Under the pieces are notes generated by a model, which saw only the letters and a list, made by a program, of their open reading frames with translations, was not told the DNA's origin and searched no databases. Below, piece by piece: positions 25,998 through 34,918 of a DNA stretch of 64,000 bases; position 1 is the first letter of the stretch; every line of letters starts with the position of its first letter. The DNA is from Chitinophaga filiformis (GTDB lineage Bacteria; Bacteroidota; Bacteroidia; Chitinophagales; Chitinophagaceae), in contig NZ_CP095855.1 of NCBI RefSeq assembly GCF_023100805.1, forward strand, positions 5,373,001 to 5,437,000. Reading direction: 5' to 3'. Position numbers and translations under genes: made by a program.

Positions 25998-26438
25998 ATG
26001 AAAGAGATAAAAAAAAGATCTGAATGTCCAGTGAGCTTCAGTCTTGATTTTTTTGGAGATAAATGGACCTTGCTCATTATCAGAGACATTGTATTACATG
26101 GTAAACATACCTTTGGAGACTTCCTTCAATCGGGAGAAGGTATTGCCACCAATATATTAACGGATAGGCTGAAAATGCTGGAGGAAGAAGGATTTATTAT
26201 GAAATATCCTGTTGCAGGTAAGGCCAGAACGGGGTATTGCCTGACGGAAAAAGGGACTACCATTATTCCGATTGTAATAGAACTGGCGCTCTGGGGGGTG
26301 TCCCAGCACAATAATAACTTACAAAAAGAACTGACGGCAGCGCTCCGGAAAGACAAAGCCGGGGTAATCAAAGAACTTACTTCAAAACATCTCCAGCTCT
26401 ATCGCTCACAAAAGTCCAATACCGCATTGAATACCTGA
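25998..26438 (+). CDS. HxlR-family winged-helix transcriptional regulator
   Basis: The 146-residue product carries the HxlR signature: CPVSFSLDFFGDKWTLLIIRDI with the leading Cys that in some relatives senses oxidants or electrophiles, then the winged helix (about 30-95; GIATNILTDRLKMLEEEGFI as recognition helix, TGYCLTEKG as wing). The C-terminal extension of about 40 residues is basic. ATG 25998 is preferred over a TTG at 25968, which would overlap a probable operator half-site. Divergent from the 25092-25820 gene, which it probably represses. Confidence 0.9.
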   Translation: MKEIKKRSECPVSFSLDFFGDKWTLLIIRDIVLHGKHTFGDFLQSGEGIATNILTDRLKMLEEEGFIMKYPVAGKARTGYCLTEKGTTIIPIVIELALWGVSQHNNNLQKELTAALRKDKAGVIKELTSKHLQLYRSQKSNTALNT

Positions 26439-26611
26439 ATGGCTGCCATCTGACACGTATAGCCCATCTGCTGGCGCTGTGACGGCAATGCTTAGCAACT
26501 AACCCGGCAAAATTCGCCTGGCATACTCAGGTATAACTGTGCTATTCACCTACTCAATTAAAATATTTCTGTTTGTTGTTCGTCTACTGATGTAAACATG
26601 CTTTTATTTAT

Positions 26612-27808
26612 ATGGCTAAAAGGCTTTCGCTGATATTGCTACTGTTTTTTGTGGGCGATATGTATTTCTACCAGGCTGTCACTACACTTACTCAAAATCC
26701 GATGCTCCAGCTGAGCTATTGGTTCCTTGATATCCTATTGATTGCCGGCTTAATCTCAACGATATTTATGTTCAGGGCCGGGATGCAGGTACAACGGTTG
26801 CTTTCACTGCTTATGACGGCTATATTATTGATTTTCATCCCGAAATTGTTCTCCTCTCCAATTCTGTTAGTGGAGGATATCGTTCGCATCTTCCGGGGCT
26901 TTCCGCCGCGTAGTATTTATATAAGTGAGATAGCGCTGGCAATGGCAGGCCTGATCTTTCTGATCATTATTTTCGGTGTCACACGCGGAAAGCATTTTTA
27001 CAAAATCAGAAAGGAAACGATCTATTTCCCTGATCTTCCCGAAGCATTTGACGGCTTTACCATTACGCAGCTATCCGACGTACATTCCGGCAGCTTTAGT
27101 GATGCCAAAGGCGTACAAAAGGGCCTCGATCTTGCAAATGCACAAAACAGTGATCTCTTATTATTTACGGGAGACCTCGTCAATAACATGGCTTCAGAAA
27201 TGGATCAATGGATTCCCATGTTTACAGAATTGAAAGCCTCTTACGGTAAATATTCCGTTTTAGGCAACCATGATTATGGCGATTATATCCGGTGGGATAG
27301 TAATGCGGCCAAAGCAGCTAATCTCGAGCGCTTAAAGGAGATACATGCTGAAACGGGCTTTAAATTACTGCTGAATGAAGCGGTAGAAATAAGCAAACAG
27401 GGCGAACGTCTTGCCCTCATCGGCGTCGAGAACTGGGGTAAAGGCGGTTTTCATCAGTATGGCGATCTGAAGAAAGCAACGGCCACGGTACCTGATAATT
27501 CTTTTAAAATACTGATGTCTCATGATCCTTCCCACTGGGATGAAGTAACTGTAGACCATGAGCAACATGTACATCTTACCCTGGCCGGACATACGCACGG
27601 TATGCAGTTTGGCATTGAGCTGTTTGGTTTCAAATGGAGCCCGATAAAATATTTCTATAAACAATGGGCCGGCCTCTACAAGCAGAAGGGCAAATACCTC
27701 TACGTAAACAGGGGCTTTGGCTTTCATGGTTTAAAAGGCAGGATCGGCATATGGCCTGAAATAGCGGTACTTACACTGAAACGGGGCGGTTCAGGTCAAC
27801 CGGCATAG
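26612..27808 (+). CDS. Membrane-anchored metallophosphoesterase
   Basis: The 398-residue protein has four hydrophobic segments in the first 125 residues and then a calcineurin-type phosphoesterase domain. The dinuclear metal motifs are complete: SDVH (D156, H158), GDLVNN (D188), GNHD (218-221), MSHDP (H304) and GHTHG (H327, H329). It resembles YkuE/LpxH-like membrane phosphoesterases; lipid-linked pyrophosphates or nucleotides are possible substrates, not determined here. It is monocistronic, and hairpins follow at 27828-27851 and 27891-27908. Confidence 0.9.
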   Translation: MAKRLSLILLLFFVGDMYFYQAVTTLTQNPMLQLSYWFLDILLIAGLISTIFMFRAGMQVQRLLSLLMTAILLIFIPKLFSSPILLVEDIVRIFRGFPPRSIYISEIALAMAGLIFLIIIFGVTRGKHFYKIRKETIYFPDLPEAFDGFTITQLSDVHSGSFSDAKGVQKGLDLANAQNSDLLLFTGDLVNNMASEMDQWIPMFTELKASYGKYSVLGNHDYGDYIRWDSNAAKAANLERLKEIHAETGFKLLLNEAVEISKQGERLALIGVENWGKGGFHQYGDLKKATATVPDNSFKILMSHDPSHWDEVTVDHEQHVHLTLAGHTHGMQFGIELFGFKWSPIKYFYKQWAGLYKQKGKYLYVNRGFGFHGLKGRIGIWPEIAVLTLKRGGSGQPA

Positions 27809-27827
27809 TGCACAGTATTGCAGGTTT

Positions 27828-27858
27828 GGGAGGAGCGTCTCGTTCCTCCCCTATTCTT
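27828..27858 (+). terminator. Probable terminator after the metallophosphoesterase gene
   Basis: GGGAGGA and its partner TCCTCCC form a hairpin 20 bases after the stop codon, followed by a T-rich stretch (TATTCTTTTAT). Moderately strong. Confidence 0.6.
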
Positions 27859-27890
27859 TTATATTATAACCGACAGATATTGGGTAGTTG

Positions 27891-27918
27891 ACCTGGCATA
27901 TGCCAGGTTAACTTTTTC
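27891..27918. repeat. 18-bp perfect palindrome with T tract
   Basis: ACCTGGCATATGCCAGGT (27891-27908) is a perfect palindrome followed by TAACTTTTT. It may be a second terminator on the plus strand, but a loopless palindrome also fits a protein-binding site. Confidence 0.5.
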
Positions 27919-28106
27919 ATTTAATACAACGCGGTACACTCAGCAAAGGACCTACAAAACACGTATTGACAGTCCAAAATTTTAAGCGGTCTTATTGTAT
28001 AAATATGCTCACGTAGAACGGAAATGACACGACTAACAAATGTAATAGATGATATAGCGGATTACTAATGAAACCTTGTCGTATCTTCGCCCCACAATAG
28101 CAGTAT

Positions 28107-28343
28107 ATGGAAGCAGGAAATACATCAAAAGATCCATTACACGGAATAACACTTGAAAAGATCATCACACAGCTCGTAGACACCTACGGCTGGGATGAAC
28201 TGGGATACCAGATCCGGATCAATTGCTTTATCAGCAATCCTTCCATACAATCCAGCCTTAAATTCCTGCGCAAAACGCCCTGGGCAAGAACCAAGGTAGA
28301 GGAGTTCTATAAAAACACCCTGCGGGAAGGAAAATTGAAATAG
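28107..28343 (+). CDS. VF530-family (DUF2132) small DNA-binding-type protein
   Basis: The 78-residue product matches the VF530 family closely by its signature DPLHGITLEKIITQLVDTYGW...INCFISNPSIQSSLKFLRKTPWARTKVEEFY. The family is a small helical fold named after a Vibrio fischeri protein and annotated as DNA-binding on structural grounds; biological role unknown. It stands alone. Length is normal, and the only addition is a ten-residue N-terminal lead. Confidence 0.9.
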   Translation: MEAGNTSKDPLHGITLEKIITQLVDTYGWDELGYQIRINCFISNPSIQSSLKFLRKTPWARTKVEEFYKNTLREGKLK

Positions 28344-28402
28344 TCCTCCGGTAGTTGGCTTATATTTCCTATCTCAACAATTGCCGCCCGCTTCTGAATA
28401 GA

Positions 28403-29221
28403 TTAAACCGGGCTATCAAAAAACTCAACGATGTGACCGGCCAATAATGCAGGAACCTCGCCATTCTGCGGCGACAGGTGATGAAGCCCTGGCAGCATCA
28501 TGACCTGCGACGCCGGAATCACTCCCGCCAATATGCTCAGCATGTCATGAATAAACGGAGGACTTGCCTGCCCGCCAGCCAATAAAACAGGGCTGGACAA
28601 TGTTGCGTACTTTCTATAACTGCCTTCAAGTCTCTTTACCTCCTGATGTTCACGCAGGTTACTTACCAGCAATTTCTTCTTCAGTTGCCACTCCTTGCCT
28701 CTTATCGCTAATCTTAAAATTAAGGTCGCCAGCCACCTTGGAGCTTTACTTAGTGGACTGTGTCCCATGCCCTGTACAAATACGGCAAAAGCGAGGTGGT
28801 ATTTTTTACGCGCCATGGCAGATTGATAAACAGTTAGCCAGTCCCAATTCCCATGTATAGAAACTCCCGGCTCATAAACAATTATCCTTTCGAAAGGATT
28901 AAACAATACAGCAGTCTCCAAAGCTACCAGCCCCCCGAAACTATGGCCGAACAGCAATACGGCGCCAGTGGCCCGCTGTACTGCCAGCAAATCCTCACAA
29001 TCATCTTCTATCTTATACAATTCACAATGCCCCTCCCTGTCCCGGCGCTGCATCAAATGAACTGTGAATTTGCCGGAAAGAAAGACCGCCAGTTCTGTAT
29101 ATTCTTCAATATCCGTCAGCGCACCATGTACAATAATAAGTCCTGGTCCCTGGCCGGTTGTTTCATAGGTGATGATCATACCATCCGCAGAGGAAGTGGT
29201 ATTTTTTACAAAAGATGCCAT
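28403..29221 (-). CDS. Alpha/beta hydrolase
   Basis: The 272-residue product (start MASFVKNTTSSADG) is an alpha/beta-fold hydrolase: oxyanion strand LIIVHGALTDIEEY, nucleophile elbow GHSFGG, a late acidic segment and the catalytic His in LPGLHHLSPQNG. A lid-like helical insert rich in Lys and Arg follows the nucleophile (about residues 130-200). The open frame extends 33 residues further (29320), but ATG 29221 gives the normal family start and leaves room for operators. It is divergent from a TetR gene with two matching operator-like sites between them, so it is probably the TetR target. Substrate unknown. Confidence 0.85.
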   Translation of the reverse strand: MASFVKNTTSSADGMIITYETTGQGPGLIIVHGALTDIEEYTELAVFLSGKFTVHLMQRRDREGHCELYKIEDDCEDLLAVQRATGAVLLFGHSFGGLVALETAVLFNPFERIIVYEPGVSIHGNWDWLTVYQSAMARKKYHLAFAVFVQGMGHSPLSKAPRWLATLILRLAIRGKEWQLKKKLLVSNLREHQEVKRLEGSYRKYATLSSPVLLAGGQASPPFIHDMLSILAGVIPASQVMMLPGLHHLSPQNGEVPALLAGHIVEFFDSPV

Positions 29222-29234
29222 ATAATTTTTATGG

Positions 29235-29250
29235 TTGAAACAATTTTCAA
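29235..29250. promoter_or_regulatory. TetR-type operator, site 1
   Basis: TTGAAACAATTTTCAA is an inverted repeat (TTGAAA, 4-base spacer, TTTCAA) just upstream of the hydrolase start. It matches site 2 at 29313 in all arm positions but one. Confidence 0.6.
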
Positions 29251-29312
29251 TCGTAAAAGTAAAGGATGCTCCTATTACATTTTTTTTTATTTCTGCCGAA
29301 AAATCTTTATAA

Positions 29313-29328
29313 TTGAACAATTTTTCAA
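29313..29328. promoter_or_regulatory. TetR-type operator, site 2
   Basis: TTGAACAATTTTTCAA lies 12 bases before the TetR start codon. It has the same arms and spacer length as site 1, 78 bases away. Confidence 0.6.
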
Positions 29329-29340
29329 TTATAGATTCTC

Positions 29341-29934
29341 ATGCCTAAAGCTAAAGAGCAGTTTGAGGAAATGCGTCAGGAAGCCGTCCGGAAAATAAAA
29401 ACAGCCGGACTGGAATTATTTGCAAGAAAGGGACTGGCAGGAACGAATATCAAAGAAATAGCGGAAAAAGCGCAGATCAGCCTGGGATTGATGTACCATT
29501 ACTATTCGTCCAAAGACGAGTTATACCTGGCTTTGGCCAATGAGGCAATGGATATGTCCATTGCCTTATTAAGCGCCTTGAAAAAACAACGAACAGGCGC
29601 CAGGGAAAAAGTTGAAGGCTTCATCCATGGTTTTCTGACGGGTGTCCAGAAACATCCAGAGATATGCTACTTCATCATTATCGGCCAACAGTTTGAGACA
29701 AAAGACGATTCACAAAATGACGATCTAAATACGCGTAAGTTGAAATCGCTGGAACTGCTGGCCGCCATTATCAAAGCAGGGCAACGGGAGGGTATCTTTG
29801 TAAAGGGCGATCCTTTACAGCTTGCTGTCATGCTGGTAGCTGCTACACAAGGCCTGGCTGCATTTAAAATGACTTTTGGAAGCAGGTTTACAATGCCGCA
29901 GACAGAGATATTACTGAATATGCTGATAATATAA
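29341..29934 (+). CDS. TetR-family transcriptional regulator
   Basis: The 197-residue protein has an N-terminal TetR helix-turn-helix (about 18-65; AGLELFARKGLAGTNIKEIAEKAQISLGLMYHYYSSKDELY) and an all-helical ligand-binding part (about 70-190). It is divergent from the alpha/beta hydrolase gene. Two 16-bp inverted repeats between them suggest it represses both genes and is released by a small ligand, possibly the hydrolase substrate. Confidence 0.92.
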   Translation: MPKAKEQFEEMRQEAVRKIKTAGLELFARKGLAGTNIKEIAEKAQISLGLMYHYYSSKDELYLALANEAMDMSIALLSALKKQRTGAREKVEGFIHGFLTGVQKHPEICYFIIIGQQFETKDDSQNDDLNTRKLKSLELLAAIIKAGQREGIFVKGDPLQLAVMLVAATQGLAAFKMTFGSRFTMPQTEILLNMLII

Positions 29935-30258
29935 GATCGCTTACAATTTACCGGTTGGAGGTTTAGCTAAAAAAGCGTCCTTCCAGGATGACTACAACGG
30001 AACTTCAATTATTACCATCCGGGCGGCGGGCCTGACATTAAACGAGATGGCCGAAAAAGCAAGCGCTATGATGTGCGACAATTCAGCAATGACCATCGTC
30101 AGGAAGATCTTTTCCGGAAAATGAGCATCCCCATTCTAATTTGATAAACAGCATAGATTGCATAACTGACAGGCGCCGACCATAGAAAATCATAGACCAG
30201 GGAAAGGAAAAAATCCTTAATATTACTTATCCAATTTATCAACCTATCAAACACCTCA
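29935..30258. other. 324-base intergenic region, possible coding remnant
   Basis: A plus-strand frame ending near 30141 reads NYYHPGGGPDIKRDGRKSKR and YDVRQFSNDHRQEDLFRKM without a start codon. An overlapping frame also looks coding-like (TLNEMAEKASAMMCDNSAMT). The family is not recognised and the frames conflict, so this may be chance. No clear promoter elements seen. Confidence 0.3.
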
Positions 30259-31188
30259 ATGGCCAGATCGCCTAAACAATATTCCGGCACCGTGCAGCTG
30301 GTGCTGCTAGTCAGCCTTTATATCGGTTCCCTCTTACTGCTTGGACTCGCATCCTTTGCTGTATCTGCCCTTTTTACCGGTTCGGCCTTAACCGACCTTC
30401 AGCAGGCAGACCTCTCTGATCCAAAAATAATTCTTGCCTGGAAAGTAATAACATTCCTGGACCCTGTTTTTTTATACTTATTACCAGCGTTCCTCTTTGC
30501 CAGAATAGTAGCGCCCGGACAAACAGACTGGCTGGACCTAAATAAACCCGTCCGGTTAAAACCAGCCATATTCGTCATCATTATTCTCCTTTTAGCGAAC
30601 CCGATGTCAGGCCTTTTATATGATTGGAATTACACATGGGGTATGGCACAATCATCCATACAAAGAACGGAGAGTATGATTGATGTTGGAAATGCAATAA
30701 TGAAAATGCCCAATTTCGGCTATTTATTGCTTAACCTCTTATTGTTTGCATTGATACCCGCCATAGCGAGAGAATGTTTCTTCCGGGGCATACTGCAACA
30801 AGTGCTTGTGCGTATGATGCCCAAAGCTCCCTGGTTCGCCATTATTATCGCTTCTGTTATTTTCAGCGCGTGCTTCTTCCAATGGCAATGGTTCGCATCT
30901 ATGATCCTCATTGGCATCATACTGGGCGTCATTTACTATCTGACAGAAAATCTCTGGCTGTCAATTCTTGCGGATTTCATATCCAGCTCAGAAAACTGGT
31001 TTCAATCCTACTTTTACCAGCGCCAATGGTCAAATGAAGACCCTTACCATCCATCAGCAACACCCTGGTATACAGCACTGATATGCCTGCTGCTTACTGT
31101 AGGCCTATTATGGTATTTCCGCAAAAGCATACCTAAACCGGTCGTAAAAATGGCTTTCCAGGAAGACATAGAATCAATAGGGAAATAG
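30259..31188 (+). CDS. CPBP-family intramembrane protein lacking protease residues
   Basis: The 309-residue polytopic protein (about eight hydrophobic segments) has the layout of CPBP/Abi intramembrane glutamic proteases. Each key motif is altered. Motif 1, normally EExxxR, reads RECFFR (residues 171-176), losing the first Glu. Motif 2, normally FxxxH, reads FSACF (202-206). Motif 3, normally HxxN-like in AHFxxN, reads ADFISS (238-243). Surrounding residues (FFRGILQQ, LGVIYYLTENLW, SILADF) are well conserved. Protease activity as in prenyl-protein CAAX processing is therefore unlikely; it may be a structural or regulatory pseudo-protease. No neighbour suggests a role. Confidence 0.8.
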   Translation: MARSPKQYSGTVQLVLLVSLYIGSLLLLGLASFAVSALFTGSALTDLQQADLSDPKIILAWKVITFLDPVFLYLLPAFLFARIVAPGQTDWLDLNKPVRLKPAIFVIIILLLANPMSGLLYDWNYTWGMAQSSIQRTESMIDVGNAIMKMPNFGYLLLNLLLFALIPAIARECFFRGILQQVLVRMMPKAPWFAIIIASVIFSACFFQWQWFASMILIGIILGVIYYLTENLWLSILADFISSSENWFQSYFYQRQWSNEDPYHPSATPWYTALICLLLTVGLLWYFRKSIPKPVVKMAFQEDIESIGK

Positions 31189-31602
31189 CCTGAAAAATCA
31201 GTTTCCTCCTTTATAATACAATAGCCCCATGCCCATGGCGGCTAAAGAGATAATGGATTTTTTTCAACAAAAATTTCGTATCTTCCTTACAGCAAGACTA
31301 TAACCGTACCCTGTTTTCTGCCCCACCCCAGATACGGGAGTCCCTTTCGTTTAGTCATTATGCTGATTTGTTTGACGTTGAGCGTACCATATCCAGGAAT
31401 CATTCATGAACAATGACATTAACAACCAATAACCCATATCATAAATTACCAATTATGTATACTTCTTCATCTGTATAATTATACCATACCAAACTTCGTA
31501 TAGCCCATGGCATTCCGATACTGTCGACCACTATAATTCCGATCGCAGGGAGTTAATCTACATTTATGAAATAACAATATCTCACCTTTAAACCCTAATT
31601 AC
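31189..31602. other. Upstream region of the metalloprotease gene
   Basis: 414 AT-rich bases without an ORF. TATCTTCC near 31280 resembles a -7 box with mismatches. Nothing else stands out. Confidence 0.4.
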
Positions 31603-34600
31603 ATGAGCAAAGTTCTACTTCTTGCAACAGCATTGTTGTTTAGTACAATGTCGTTTGCACAGAATTACTGGCAGCCACACGCAGCCGGCGCCAGGATCGT
31701 TACCGACAAAGCCATAGCCCGACTTGCATTTCCGGCTGAATTCAAATTATATGATCTGAATTTAGCGCCTCTAAGGAATGAAGTATTTAAAACGGTAAGC
31801 AATGCTTCCGCACATTCCACCATCATCTCTCTGCCTAACGCAGACGGACAAATTGAACAATTTGAAATTACAGAAGCTTCTAACTTCGAACCCGCATTAC
31901 AGGCTAAATTCCCGGAAATAAGGGCATTTTCAGGAAGGGGTATTACAGACAAAACAGCTACATTAAAGCTGAGCATCTCTCCGCAGGGCATACAAACAAT
32001 GGTCTTCCGTACAGGAAAGGAAAATGAGTTCATTGAACCTTATTCTGCCGACCATACTGTTTACACTGTCTTCAAAAAACAACCGAAAACCCTGCCATGG
32101 AAGTGTTCCACGCCTGAGCAAAAACTGGCAGCTAACATAGGCAATCAGCTGCCCAATCCTGCCGGCAGGTCAACCGGCGATGCCAAAACATTACGCCTGG
32201 CTCAATCAGTTACTGCTGAATACTCAAATTATTTCGGCGCCACCAGCTCCTCACAGGTGTCGTTGGTACTGGCGGCTGTCAATGCCACGCTTACCCGGTG
32301 CAATGGCGTTTATGAAAAAGACCTTGCGATCCACCTTAACCTGATCGCAGCTACTACCAATGTGTTCTATTACAATCCTTCCACAGATCCTTACTCCGCA
32401 GCCAGCACAGGTGCTGGTGGAGCATGGAACAGTGAGCTGCAAAACACATTGAACTCCGTGATCGGCGCTGCGAATTACGATATCGGCCACCTGTTCGGTG
32501 CATCCGGTGGCGGCGGCAACGCCGGTTGTATCGGTTGTATCTGTACCGACAATTCAAAAGGAAGTGGTTTTACTTCCCCTGCCGATAATATCCCACAGGG
32601 CGATAATTTCGATATCGACTATGTAGTACACGAAGTAGGACACCAGTTAGGCGCCAACCATACCTTCTCCATGAGCAATGAAGGCACAGGTGTGAACGTG
32701 GAACCCGGTTCAGGTATAACTATCATGGGATATGCCGGTATTACCAGCCAGGACCTTGCTCCCCATTCTATTGACATCTATCATGCTGCTTCTATTGCAC
32801 AGATACAGTCAAACCTTTCCAGTAAAACCTGTCCGGTAACTACCAGTATATCTGCCAACAACGCAACACCCGTTGTAAATGCCGGCGCTAACTACACTAT
32901 TCCCATCAGCACGCCGTTTGCACTTACCGGTTCAGCTACCGATGCTAATGCCGGCGATGTACTGACTTACTGCTGGGAACAAAATGACAACGCGTCCTCC
33001 TCTCAAACAGGCAGCAGCAGCGTGGCCAGCGCTACCAAAGCATCTGGCCCCAACTGGATCTCATTTGCCCCCAGCACTTCGCCAACAAGATACTTCCCCA
33101 AGCTGGCCACTATTCTGGCTGGTGGTTTAGTATCCGGTCCATTGTCAGGTGGCGATGCAGGAGCCAATACAGAAGCACTGAGCTCTGTTGCAAGAACTTT
33201 GCATTTTCGATTAACGGTAAGGGACAATGCTCCATATAGCTCCACGGCGCCAGTTACTATCGGGCAGACCAACTTTGCCGACATGACTGTAACCGTTACC
33301 AATTCATCAGGTCCATTCTCGGTAACGGCGCCAAATACCGCAGTGTCCTGGGCCGGCAATTCATCACAAACAATTACCTGGAATGTCGCCAGTACAACCG
33401 CATCTCCTGTTAGTTGCGCCAATGTAAAGATTTCCATCTCCACAGACGGAGGTAATACATTCAGCACATTAGTAGCCAGCACGCCTAATGATGGTAGTGA
33501 GGCGGTAACTATTCCTAATACGCCCACTACAACGGCAAGAATAAAAATAGAAGCTGTAGGAAATATTTTCTTTGATATTTCCAATACCAACTTTACTATC
33601 ACATCAGGCTCTTCCTGCGCATCTCCGGCAGGATTGGCTGCATCCGCTGTTACCAATACATCGGCAACCATAGGCTGGACGGCTGTAAGCGGTGCTGCCT
33701 CATATGATGTGGATTATAAAGCCAGTTCGTCTTCTACATGGATCAATGCGGCAACAGCAACAACAGCTGTTTCTGCAGGCTTAACCGGCCTTACAGAAGG
33801 CACTACCTACGATTACCGCGTAAGAACTAATTGCTCCAGCGGTAGCAGTGCTTATTCAACAGCACAATTCACCACCACAGGAGGCACCTGTAACGCACCC
33901 GCCGGTTTGACCAGTTCAGCTGTAACAAGTACGGGAGCTACTGTTGCCTGGACGGCTGTAAGCGGTGCTGTAAGCTATGATGTAGATTACAAGCCTAATT
34001 CATCTTCCACATGGACCAATGCTGCAAGCGGCATTACATCCACATCTGTTAATTTAAGCGGATTAACATCAGCTACATTATATGACTGGAGAGTGAGAAC
34101 AAATTGTTCCGGCGGCAACAGCACATATGCTACTGCACAGTTCACCACCTTAACAGTAAGTGGTTGTGCAAATACACTGGATAATTCAACCAATGGAACG
34201 ACCAGCGGTGCTGCGACCATTCCATTCAATACGGATGTAACTGGCCTCATCAGCCCAAGCGGCGATATTGACAATTATAAATTTGTGATCAGTAGCCGCG
34301 GTACCATTACCATTACATTGGGTACCTTACCTGCCGATTACGACCTGAAACTGCTGAACAGCTCCGGCTCACAGCTCAATATTTCACAGGCAGGCGGCAC
34401 CAGCAGCGAAAGCATCAGCAGAACCCTCAATCCGGGTACCTACTATGCACAGGTATATGGTTACAGCGGAGCTAACAGCGCTACGTCCTGCTATACATTG
34501 CGGGTACAATTAGGTACTGCCAGCCGTGAGTCTGACGTTAATACAGGCGATGTGGCGAAAGTGCTGGTATTCCCGAACCCTGTGAATAATGTGGTGAATG

Positions 34601-34791
34601 TTAACCTTACAGGTTTCAAAGGAAAATCAGAGGTAAGTATCTTTGATGTGAATGGCCGCGTGGTATTGCGTCGTGAAATGAATCCGGTTAACACGCAACT
34701 CGACGTCTCTGCATTGCCTGCAGGTGTTTATATGGTAAGGATTAAGAACGGAGCTAAAGACGTAAGCATGACGAAGATCATTAAACAATAA
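31603..34791 (+). CDS. Secreted reprolysin-like zinc metalloprotease with FN3 domains and T9SS sorting domain
   Basis: A 1,062-residue multidomain exported protease. It has a signal peptide (about 1-19, LFSTMSFA) and a propeptide to about 200. The metzincin catalytic domain (about 205-405) contains HEVGHQLGANH, the HExxHxxGxxH zinc motif (H343, H347, H353), and a Met-turn segment IMGYAG. Ig-like domains occupy about 415-665. Two fibronectin type III repeats lie at about 670-755 and 757-845 (paired SAVTNTSATIGWTAVSGAAS and SAVTSTGATVAWTAVSGAVS), a pre-peptidase C-terminal domain at about 850-975, and a Por-secretion type A sorting domain at about 988-1062 (VFPNPVNNVVNVNL through GVYMVRIKNG). 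It should be secreted through T9SS and act on extracellular protein. It is monocistronic. Confidence 0.92.
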   Translation: MSKVLLLATALLFSTMSFAQNYWQPHAAGARIVTDKAIARLAFPAEFKLYDLNLAPLRNEVFKTVSNASAHSTIISLPNADGQIEQFEITEASNFEPALQAKFPEIRAFSGRGITDKTATLKLSISPQGIQTMVFRTGKENEFIEPYSADHTVYTVFKKQPKTLPWKCSTPEQKLAANIGNQLPNPAGRSTGDAKTLRLAQSVTAEYSNYFGATSSSQVSLVLAAVNATLTRCNGVYEKDLAIHLNLIAATTNVFYYNPSTDPYSAASTGAGGAWNSELQNTLNSVIGAANYDIGHLFGASGGGGNAGCIGCICTDNSKGSGFTSPADNIPQGDNFDIDYVVHEVGHQLGANHTFSMSNEGTGVNVEPGSGITIMGYAGITSQDLAPHSIDIYHAASIAQIQSNLSSKTCPVTTSISANNATPVVNAGANYTIPISTPFALTGSATDANAGDVLTYCWEQNDNASSSQTGSSSVASATKASGPNWISFAPSTSPTRYFPKLATILAGGLVSGPLSGGDAGANTEALSSVARTLHFRLTVRDNAPYSSTAPVTIGQTNFADMTVTVTNSSGPFSVTAPNTAVSWAGNSSQTITWNVASTTASPVSCANVKISISTDGGNTFSTLVASTPNDGSEAVTIPNTPTTTARIKIEAVGNIFFDISNTNFTITSGSSCASPAGLAASAVTNTSATIGWTAVSGAASYDVDYKASSSSTWINAATATTAVSAGLTGLTEGTTYDYRVRTNCSSGSSAYSTAQFTTTGGTCNAPAGLTSSAVTSTGATVAWTAVSGAVSYDVDYKPNSSSTWTNAASGITSTSVNLSGLTSATLYDWRVRTNCSGGNSTYATAQFTTLTVSGCANTLDNSTNGTTSGAATIPFNTDVTGLISPSGDIDNYKFVISSRGTITITLGTLPADYDLKLLNSSGSQLNISQAGGTSSESISRTLNPGTYYAQVYGYSGANSATSCYTLRVQLGTASRESDVNTGDVAKVLVFPNPVNNVVNVNLTGFKGKSEVSIFDVNGRVVLRREMNPVNTQLDVSALPAGVYMVRIKNGAKDVSMTKIIKQ

Positions 34792-34814
34792 AAACAATAC
34801 AGGACAGTATACAA

Positions 34815-34851
34815 GAAAGCCAGTGCCCAAATGGGCACTGGCTTTTTTTAT
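34815..34851 (+). terminator. Terminator after the metalloprotease gene
   Basis: AAAGCCAGTGCCC and GGGCACTGGCTTT form a 13-bp stem with a 4-base loop, followed by a T run. The stem resembles the terminator at 1779-1813. Confidence 0.92.
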
Positions 34852-34863
34852 TCAATAACTGTA

Positions 34864-34898
34864 CGGATTTGGTTACAAGCTCTCCGGATTTGGCTACA
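34864..34898. promoter_or_regulatory. 21-bp-spaced direct repeat, candidate AraC-type operator
   Basis: CGGATTTGGTTACA (34864-34877) and CGGATTTGGCTACA (34885-34898) match in 13 of 14 positions and are exactly 21 bases apart. That is the spacing of AraC-type paired half-sites. They lie just upstream of a -7 box for the NmrA/AraC pair. Confidence 0.6.
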
Positions 34899-34918
34899 TC
34901 CGTCTTTACTGGCACTGG

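Noticed and set aside
33003..33671. 222-codon minus-strand frame
   Set aside because: Antisense shadow of the metalloprotease gene in a Val/Ala/Thr-rich region; no start context and no domain.
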